In this document: positions 57,144 to 64,000 of the stretch, piece by piece | Layout: every line of letters starts with the position of its first letter | Position numbering within the stretch: the stretch's first letter is position 1 | Source: Streptomyces sp. NBC_00273 | GTDB lineage: Bacteria; Actinomycetota; Actinomycetes; Streptomycetales; Streptomycetaceae | Reading direction: 5' to 3' | DNA length: 64,000 nt | Assembly: GCF_036178145.1 (NCBI RefSeq) | Contig: NZ_CP108067.1 | Location: forward strand, 5,958,501-6,022,500 | The notes under the pieces: model-generated | Database searches by the model: none | Told to the model about the DNA's origin: nothing | Seen by the model: the letters and a program-made list of their open reading frames with translations, nothing else | Made by a program: the position numbers and the translations under genes

Positions 57144-58301
57144 ATGGACCGCCTGACGAACACGATCCGCCCCTACGCCTGGGGATCCACCACGGCCCTC
57201 CCCGCGCTCCTCGGTGTCGAACCCACCGGTGAGCCCCAGGCCGAGATGTGGATGGGAGCCCACCCGGGCGCCCCCTCCCGCATCGACCGGGGAGCGGGCG
57301 AGCGGGCGCTCTCGGACGTCATCGCCGCCGACCCCGAAGGCGAGCTGGGCGCCGCCACCGTCGCCAAGTTCGGCCCCCGGCTGCCCTTCCTGTTCAAGAT
57401 CCTCGCCGCCGGCGCCCCGCTCTCCCTCCAGGTCCACCCCGACCTGCTCCAGGCCCGGGAGGGCTTCGAGGACGAGGAGCGCCGCGGGGTCCCGATCGAC
57501 GCGGACCACCGCAACTACAAGGACCCCAACCACAAGCCCGAAATGATCTGCGCGCTCACCGCCTTTGACGGGCTGTGCGGCTTCCGTCCGCCGCTGGAGG
57601 CCGCGGAACTCCTCGAGGGCCTGGACGTGGACAGCCTCAAGCCGTACGCGGACCTGCTGCGCGCGCACCCCGAAGAGGCCGCCCTGCGCGAGATGCTGAC
57701 GGCCGTACTGATCGCGGACCGCGCCGAGATGGCCCACACCGTGCACGAGGTCGCCGCCGCCGTCACCCGGCTCGGTGGCCGCTACACCCCGTACGTCACG
57801 CTGGTCCACCACTTCCCGGGCGACCCGGGAGTCATCGCGGCGATGCTGCTCAACCACGTCCGACTCCAGCCCGGCGAGGCGATGTTCCTGGGCGCCGGCG
57901 TTCCGCACGCCTACATCGACGGTCTCGGCGTCGAGTTGCTGGCCAACTCGGACAACGTGCTGCGTGCCGGGCTCACCCCCAAGCACGTGGACGTGCCCGA
58001 GCTGCTGAAGATCGCGAAGTTCGAGCCGGGCGACCCGAACCTGCTGCGCCCCGAGGGCGACGGCGAGGAGGTCTACGAGACCCCCATCGACGAGTTCCGG
58101 CTCTCCCGCTTCCTCCTCGCACCCGGCGGCGCCTCCCGCGTCCTCCCGCACGACACCCCGCAGATCCTGCTCTGTACGGCCGGCTCCCCGCGGGCCGGCG
58201 AACTGGCCCTGGCCCCGGGCGAGTCGGTCTTCGTACCGGCGGGCGAAAAGGTCGAACTGTCAGGAAGCGGGACGATCTTCCGTGCCACCGTGGTGGTCTG
58301 A
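57144..58301 (+). CDS. manA: Mannose-6-phosphate isomerase, type I
   Basis: 385 residues from ATG 57144. The start RLTNTIRPYAWGS, the zinc ligands in SLQVHPD (Gln, His), DPNHKPEMICAL (Glu) and GAGVPHAYIDGLGVELLANSDNVLRAG (His) are the full type I signature. Interconverts fructose 6-phosphate and mannose 6-phosphate, feeding manB and the nucleotidyltransferase at 28955. It follows the SIS gene by 37 bp. Confidence 0.95.
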   Translation: MDRLTNTIRPYAWGSTTALPALLGVEPTGEPQAEMWMGAHPGAPSRIDRGAGERALSDVIAADPEGELGAATVAKFGPRLPFLFKILAAGAPLSLQVHPDLLQAREGFEDEERRGVPIDADHRNYKDPNHKPEMICALTAFDGLCGFRPPLEAAELLEGLDVDSLKPYADLLRAHPEEAALREMLTAVLIADRAEMAHTVHEVAAAVTRLGGRYTPYVTLVHHFPGDPGVIAAMLLNHVRLQPGEAMFLGAGVPHAYIDGLGVELLANSDNVLRAGLTPKHVDVPELLKIAKFEPGDPNLLRPEGDGEEVYETPIDEFRLSRFLLAPGGASRVLPHDTPQILLCTAGSPRAGELALAPGESVFVPAGEKVELSGSGTIFRATVVV

Positions 58302-58373
58302 CATCGGGTCCCTCCCACCGGCTGCAACAATGTGCGGCCGGTAGTCAGTGGCTAGGAAGGACACCCTGCACCC

Positions 58374-59297
58374 ATGAGCGCGTCGGGCGGTACCAAGGCG
58401 ATCGTGGCGGCACTCGCCGCCAACCTCGCCATCGCTGTAGCCAAATTCGTGGCGTTCGTCTTCAGCGGCTCCTCGTCGATGCTCGCGGAAAGCGTCCACT
58501 CGCTGGCCGACTCGGGCAACCAGGGGCTGCTGCTCCTCGGCGGCAAGAAGGCACAGCGCGAGGCGACGCCGCAGCACCCCTTCGGTTACGGGCGCGAGCG
58601 CTACATCTACGCCTTCCTCGTCTCCATCGTGCTCTTCACCGTCGGTGGCATGTTCGCCATCTACGAGGGCTACGAGAAGATCCACGACCCGCACGAGATC
58701 ACGCACTGGTACTGGCCCGTCGGCGTCCTCGTCTTCGCGATCATTGCGGAGTCCTTCTCCTTCCGCACCGCGATCAAGGAGTCGAACGAGATCCGGGGCA
58801 AGCAGACCTGGACCCAGTTCATCCGGCGGGCCAAGGCCCCCGAGCTGCCCGTCGTCCTCCTGGAGGACTTCGGTGCGCTCGTCGGCCTGGTACTGGCCCT
58901 CGGCGGCGTCGGCCTCGCCCTGCTGACCGGCAACGGGGTCTGGGACGGCATCGGCACCCTGTGCATCGGCATCCTGCTCATCGTCATCGCGATCGTCCTG
59001 GCCGCGGAGACCAAGTCCCTGCTGCTCGGTGAGGCCGCCGGGGTCGAGGAAGTCGAGAAGATCAAGGCCGCGGTGGTCGACGGGGACGTCGTCACCCGCG
59101 TGATCCACATGCGCACCCTGCACCTGGGCCCGGAGGAGCTGCTGGTCGCCGCCAAGATCGCGGTCGAGGGCAACGACACCGCGACCGAGGTGGCCGACGC
59201 GATCAACGCCGCCGAGGCCCGCATCCGCGAGGCGGTCCCGATCGCCCGGGTGATCTACCTGGAGCCGGACATCTACCGGCCCGAAGCCGCCGAGTAG
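58374..59297 (+). CDS. Cation diffusion facilitator transporter, ZnT9-like
   Basis: 307 residues, six transmembrane helices. Helix 2 carries HSLADSGNQ (H42, D46) and helix 5 LLEDFGALVGL; the latter replaces the usual HxxxD by ExD and is the hallmark of the SLC30A9 branch. The C-terminal cytoplasmic domain (about 215-300) ends VIYLEPDIYRP. Probably exports zinc or another divalent cation, although ZnT9 relatives may have other roles. Independent of manA; terminator downstream. Confidence 0.88.
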   Translation: MSASGGTKAIVAALAANLAIAVAKFVAFVFSGSSSMLAESVHSLADSGNQGLLLLGGKKAQREATPQHPFGYGRERYIYAFLVSIVLFTVGGMFAIYEGYEKIHDPHEITHWYWPVGVLVFAIIAESFSFRTAIKESNEIRGKQTWTQFIRRAKAPELPVVLLEDFGALVGLVLALGGVGLALLTGNGVWDGIGTLCIGILLIVIAIVLAAETKSLLLGEAAGVEEVEKIKAAVVDGDVVTRVIHMRTLHLGPEELLVAAKIAVEGNDTATEVADAINAAEARIREAVPIARVIYLEPDIYRPEAAE

Positions 59298-59322
59298 CCG
59301 AGCGGACAAGAGCCGTGAACGC

Positions 59323-59366
59323 CCGAAGGCCCCCGCGAGCAGCAGCCCGCGGGGGCCTTCGGTTTC
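59323..59366 (+). terminator. Terminator after the CDF gene
   Basis: A perfect 15-bp stem (CCGAAGGCCCCCGCG) with a 10-base loop, followed by TTTCCG. It lies between the CDF gene and the convergent signal-peptidase-like gene. Confidence 0.9.
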
Positions 59367-59375
59367 CGTCGTCGC

Positions 59376-60056
59376 CTACGGCTCGTCGACGTGCACGGCG
59401 CCCCAGACGGGCGCCGCCGGTACCGGCGGCTTCTTCCGCCGCGCCACCAGCGCGGCGATGCCCAGCCCGATCCCCACGGGCAGGGCCAACGTTCCGACGG
59501 TCGACACCAGGCCGAGGACCCCCATGAGTACGTTGTCCTCGGCGGTCCGGACCCCGGTCACGGCCGACACCGGCAGCGTGCCCTGCTGGAGCTCCGCGAA
59601 GTAGCGGGAGTCCTCGGAGTTGCCGCGGTTGTCTCCCAGGATGAAGACCCGGCCCTGTGGCACCGAGACGGCGAAGGCAAGATCCGGAGCCCCGGGCGCG
59701 GCGTCCAGTACGTAGGGCTCGTCGAGCGGCTGCCCGTTCAGGGTCAGGGTGCTCTCCCCCTTCACGTAGGCGATGTGGTCGCCCCCCACCGCCACCACGC
59801 GCCCGAGGTTCGGCCCCGGCCGGTCCCACCCGACGGGGTCGTAGGTGACGATGTCGCCGCGGTGCACCTCGGACGGATCCCTCTTCACCATGACCAGCTC
59901 CCCGTGGGGCAGCGTGGGCAGCATGGCGGCGCCGTCATAGCTGTGGACCTTGAACTGACTCACCATGAGCGCGAACGCGATGCCGTTCAGCGCGACACCC
60001 AGGATCAGAAGGGTGATCGCCCATATGCCCCGTTTGCGCCCAGGTCTGTTCTTCAT
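59376..60056 (-). CDS. Signal peptidase I-fold membrane protein without catalytic residues
   Basis: 226 residues from ATG 60056. An N-terminal transmembrane helix (about 11-31) and a second helix near the C-terminus (about 180-204). S26 boxes are recognisable: DGAAMLPTLPHGE, RGDIVTY, RVVAVGGDHIAYV and VFILGDNRGNSEDSR. In signal peptidase I the first box reads GSMxPTL with the catalytic Ser, and the third begins with the catalytic Lys (KRVVGxPGD). Here these positions are Ala (A44) and Gly (G85). Classical cleavage activity therefore appears impossible. Confidence 0.83.
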   Translation of the reverse strand: MKNRPGRKRGIWAITLLILGVALNGIAFALMVSQFKVHSYDGAAMLPTLPHGELVMVKRDPSEVHRGDIVTYDPVGWDRPGPNLGRVVAVGGDHIAYVKGESTLTLNGQPLDEPYVLDAAPGAPDLAFAVSVPQGRVFILGDNRGNSEDSRYFAELQQGTLPVSAVTGVRTAEDNVLMGVLGLVSTVGTLALPVGIGLGIAALVARRKKPPVPAAPVWGAVHVDEP

Positions 60057-60436
60057 GACTCCGAAACCCCTCCCACCAGTGCGAACGGCCGGAAGACTAC
60101 GGTCTGGCCGAAACCGCACGGCGACTGGGTCCCGGCCACCGGATCACGCCCGGTACCCCCAGGTCGACGCCCCGTCAGGCGCGGCCCGCAACCGCTCCCG
60201 GGGCCGGTGCCCGCGGATCGGCACCCGGCTTCTTCCTCGTCCGACTGGGGCTCGCTGCGCCGACCGGTGTAGATTCGTGCCCAGTGTCAGGCGTCGCTGC
60301 TGATGGCGGGTCGGGCGGTCCCTGCGACCGGCCGAGGGGAGAGAGGACCCCCGACGGACTGTGCTCGGTGTCCCGTCCCCAGGACGGCGCACGGCCCAGC
60401 CGTACCCACCCTCTCGAACCATGAGGAGCAGCACCC
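60057..60436. other. 380-bp divergent region upstream of adenosylhomocysteinase
   Basis: No gene is supported. A TAGATT -10-like box (60270-60275) would give a leader of about 150 nucleotides before the adenosylhomocysteinase ATG. The leader is strongly self-complementary (GGGTCGGGCGGTCC, CGAGGGGAGAGAGGACCCCC). I do not see the SAH-riboswitch consensus. Confidence 0.45.
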
Positions 60437-61873
<1,437 letters not shown>

Positions 61874-61905
61874 TCACCGACTGATCAACCGCGGACGTAC
61901 CTGAA

Positions 61906-61937
61906 GCAGGCCCCCGGCACCCGTGCCGGGGGCCTGC
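61906..61937 (+). terminator. Terminator after adenosylhomocysteinase
   Basis: GCAGGCCCCCGGCAC pairs with GTGCCGGGGGCCTGC around a very short centre, then CCCCTTG. Confidence 0.85.
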
Positions 61938-61971
61938 CCCTTGTCCCTCGACCCCGAGAAGAGTGCGCACC

Positions 61972-62592
61972 ATGCCCCGCGGCCGCTACTCGCTCCACGA
62001 CCCGCACGACCACACCCCGCTCGGCGAGGAGCACTTCCACTGCGCGCCCGGGCCCTCCGGCTGGCGCTACGTCTCCCAGCTCACCGGCCCTGACGGGGAC
62101 CACCGCGGTTCCGTCGACCTGGCGATCGACGAACTGGGCCGCCCCATCCGCATGGAGGTCAACGCCGCGAGCTGGCAGGTGCGCGGCGCCGCCATCGACG
62201 GCGTCACCTGGGTCCGTACCGACCCCACCGGCACCGAGGCCACCGAGGGCAACATCGCCGCCCCCGGCTTCACCGGCACCTCCCCGGCCTTCCTCGTCGC
62301 CACGGCCCGCCTGCTGCGCCTGACCCCCGGCGCCCCCGCCACCCGCGTCCGGCTCCTGGCCCTCACCGATCCGGTCCTGGCACCCCGTACGGTCGACCAG
62401 GCCTGGGCCCTCGTCGCCCGCCAGGAACACCCCACGGACAGCGGCCCGCTGCTGGTGGACGAGTACCGGGTCAGCGCCCTGGACACGGGCGAGGTCCACA
62501 CGATCCACATCGCCGGGGACGTGGTGCTCTCGGCCCCCGGCATCGAACTCGAACACCTGGAGACACCGCCCTCGGCCTTCGAGGAACAGTGA
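61972..62592 (+). CDS. Conserved hypothetical protein
   Basis: 206 residues from ATG 61972 (AGAAGAG upstream; GTG 61963 is an alternative). No membrane segments or signal peptide. The sequence is rich in beta strands (YRVSALDTGEVHTIHIAGDVVLSA) and reads like a small lipocalin-like or START-like beta-barrel protein, but I cannot assign a family. It lies just after the terminator of adenosylhomocysteinase and is convergent with the RDD gene. Confidence 0.7.
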   Translation: MPRGRYSLHDPHDHTPLGEEHFHCAPGPSGWRYVSQLTGPDGDHRGSVDLAIDELGRPIRMEVNAASWQVRGAAIDGVTWVRTDPTGTEATEGNIAAPGFTGTSPAFLVATARLLRLTPGAPATRVRLLALTDPVLAPRTVDQAWALVARQEHPTDSGPLLVDEYRVSALDTGEVHTIHIAGDVVLSAPGIELEHLETPPSAFEEQ

Positions 62593-62596
62593 CCCC

Positions 62597-63535
62597 TCAG
62601 GCGGGCGGCGCGAACCCGCCGGCGCGCGGAGCCTCTACGGGTGCTGCGGGTGCCACGGGCGTCACCGGTGCCGCGGGCGCGGGAGCCGCGTAGGGGGTCG
62701 GAGCCATGACGGGTACCGGCCCCGGTGCCGGCGCGGGCCCGGGTGCGTGCCCGGAGCCAGGACCGGCGGCGGACGGCCGGAACGCCCGGGCGGCGTCCCG
62801 CGACTGCCGCTCGTGCACCACAGCCATCAGGAAGGCGGCAGCCGGCACCCCGGCCGGCGGCGGCGCCCCCGTACGCGCCACCAGATCGTCCGCGAGCCGC
62901 ACCGCCATCGCGGCGCCCACCTGCGGATCCAGCTGGTTCATCCGCGTCAGGTACTGGCGTATCGCCAGCCACAGCCCGTCCGGCACCGCCGACAGGTCCA
63001 GCCCGGTGAACCGCCCGGCCAGCCACGGCGGCGGCGGAGGCACCGGCATCACCTGGGTCCCGGGCACCCGCTCCCGAACCACCAGCGTCCCCGCGAACAC
63101 GTCCCCGAGCCGGCGCCCCCGGGCCGACACCAGCGAGGCGATGCACGCGATCGACCCGAAGGTCAGGATCAGCTCCACGACCCCCATGGCCCCGCGCACC
63201 AGAGCGTGCCGGAACCGGATCGGCCCGCCGTCGTCCCGTACGACCCGCAGCCCGCAGGCGAGCTTGCCGAGCGAACGCCCGTGGGACAGCGTCTCCACCG
63301 CGATGGGCACGCCCACCAGGAACAGCAGGAAGGACGCCACCGCGACGGCCGCCTGGGCGGCATCGTCCAACGAGGCGGTGGCCATGGCCAGCCCGACGGA
63401 GATGAACACGTACCCGGTGACGTAGACGGCCAGGTCCAGGAGGATCGCCAGCCCGCGGCTCGGTAGCCGTGCGGGCCTGAGCCCCAGGACGACCGCGTCC
63501 CCCGTCACCAGATCGCTCACCACAGCACCTCTCAT
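62597..63535 (-). CDS. RDD-family membrane protein
   Basis: 312 residues. RDD motif region LPSRGLAILLDLAVYVTGYVFISV begins the first helix. The second core pattern is GRSLGKLACGLRVVRDDGGPI, followed by a Gly/Ser loop and further helices. The last 60 residues are Pro/Ala-rich (PGPAPAPGPVPVM). ATG 63535 is used; a GTG at 63520, 7 bases after AGAGG, is an equally good start. Divergent from the SpoIIM-like gene, a pairing also seen in other Streptomyces near MoxR-type AAA genes. Confidence 0.85.
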   Translation of the reverse strand: MRGAVVSDLVTGDAVVLGLRPARLPSRGLAILLDLAVYVTGYVFISVGLAMATASLDDAAQAAVAVASFLLFLVGVPIAVETLSHGRSLGKLACGLRVVRDDGGPIRFRHALVRGAMGVVELILTFGSIACIASLVSARGRRLGDVFAGTLVVRERVPGTQVMPVPPPPPWLAGRFTGLDLSAVPDGLWLAIRQYLTRMNQLDPQVGAAMAVRLADDLVARTGAPPPAGVPAAAFLMAVVHERQSRDAARAFRPSAAGPGSGHAPGPAPAPGPVPVMAPTPYAAPAPAAPVTPVAPAAPVEAPRAGGFAPPA

Positions 63536-63634
63536 GTGACCTGCCCCCGCCCCTACGGCCTCCAGTCTGCCAAGCTGACCACACTAGGAATAGGCAGTGG
63601 CCAGGGGACCTGGGACAGGGGAGCGGCAAACCGG

Positions 63635-64000
63635 ATGGATCTCGACGTCTTCGTGACCGCACACCGCGCGGAGTGGGAACGCCTGGAGCAGCTCCTGGGC
63701 CGGGGCCGCAAGCTCACCGGCGACGAGGCAGACGAACTCGTCGCGCTCTACCAACGCACCTCCACCCACCTCTCCCAGATCCAGTCCAGCGCCCCGGACC
63801 CGATGCTCACGAGCCGGCTGACCCAGCTGGTCGCCCGCGCCCGGGCCACGGTGACGGGCACCCGCCGGGCGGGCTGGCGCGACGCCGCCCTCTTCTTCAC
63901 GGCGGGCTTCCCGGCCGCGGTCTACCGCAGTCGCCGCTGGTGGATACCGACGGCCCTGCTCTCCACGGCGCTCGGCGTGCTCATCGGCTGGTGGATAGCC
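63635..64000 (+). CDS. SpoIIM-like stage II sporulation protein M family, cut off by window edge
   Basis: The first 122 codons are present. The amphipathic start MDLDVFVTAHRAEWERLEQLL and the segment GWRDAALFFTAGFPAAVYRSR preceding a hydrophobic helix (WWIPTALLSTALGVLIGWWIA) match the DUF95/SpoIIM family. In bacilli SpoIIM works in engulfment; in actinobacteria members sit beside RDD and MoxR genes and their role is unclear. The rest of the protein lies outside the window. Confidence 0.85.
   Translation, partial: MDLDVFVTAHRAEWERLEQLLGRGRKLTGDEADELVALYQRTSTHLSQIQSSAPDPMLTSRLTQLVARARATVTGTRRAGWRDAALFFTAGFPAAVYRSRRWWIPTALLSTALGVLIGWWIA

Noticed and set aside
60276..60436. SAH riboswitch upstream of adenosylhomocysteinase
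   Set aside because: The conserved core of that riboswitch could not be found in the leader.

Overview
The window is chromosomal DNA of a Streptomyces or a very close relative. The evidence is very high GC content, many GTG starts and 4-base start/stop overlaps, a textbook whiB gene, coenzyme F420 genes, a sortase-E type LAETG surface protein and the GGGGCTCCGCCCC/CGGCGTTTGAGG intergenic repeats common in this genus. From memory the gene order follows the S. coelicolor stretch running from the thiolase/cystathionine beta-synthase region through purKE, the LCP cluster, fbiAB and whiB to manB, manA and adenosylhomocysteinase; this was not checked by alignment. No rRNA, tRNA, CRISPR array, insertion sequence or prophage is visible. 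Nearly every gene looks like conserved core chromosome.

Layout. 1-5018: partial thiolase, SGNH hydrolase, cystathionine beta-synthase, a small membrane protein and an RpiR regulator. 5151-12104: a histidine utilisation block with hutU, an M20 amidohydrolase, hutF and hutI, divergent from a diaminopimelate-decarboxylase-like PLP enzyme, with a palindromic operator candidate between them. 12218-16347: a tightly packed four-gene cell-surface operon with two predicted sortase substrates (LPQTG, LAETG) and two single-pass membrane proteins. 16413-20408: peptide:proton symporter and a two-component system. 20500-25290: GtrA protein, then purK-purE-dipeptidase with overlapping stops and starts, and a second dipeptidase-fold gene that has lost every metal ligand.

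25363-40894: envelope polysaccharide region with a UDP-glucose/GDP-mannose dehydrogenase, a sugar-nucleotide pyrophosphorylase, a family 2 glycosyltransferase and five LytR-CpsA-Psr (LCP) paralogues, interleaved with acyl-CoA dehydrogenase and thioesterase genes and a short ANL-like protein. 41034-46739: secreted PGRP amidase, AlkA-like DNA glycosylase, fbiB and fbiA, a 51-bp tandem repeat and a cysteine dioxygenase-like gene. 47368-58301: whiB, a 1225-aa membrane glycosyltransferase overlapping a DUF5719 gene, a zincin-like protein with a broken HExxH, DUF3499, manB, Trm112-like, SIS-domain and manA; this block resembles the mycobacterial whiB2/fbiAB/manB/manA neighbourhood. 58374-64000: ZnT9-like CDF transporter, a signal-peptidase-I-fold protein lacking both catalytic residues, adenosylhomocysteinase, a conserved hypothetical gene, an RDD protein and the start of a SpoIIM-like gene.

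The items most worth a second look are the four-gene surface operon, the two enzyme-fold paralogues stripped of catalytic residues (dipeptidase at 24223-25290, signal peptidase at 59376-60056), the hut cluster whose last step seems to use an M20 amidohydrolase, and the long inverted repeats, including one placed inside the hut gene run.
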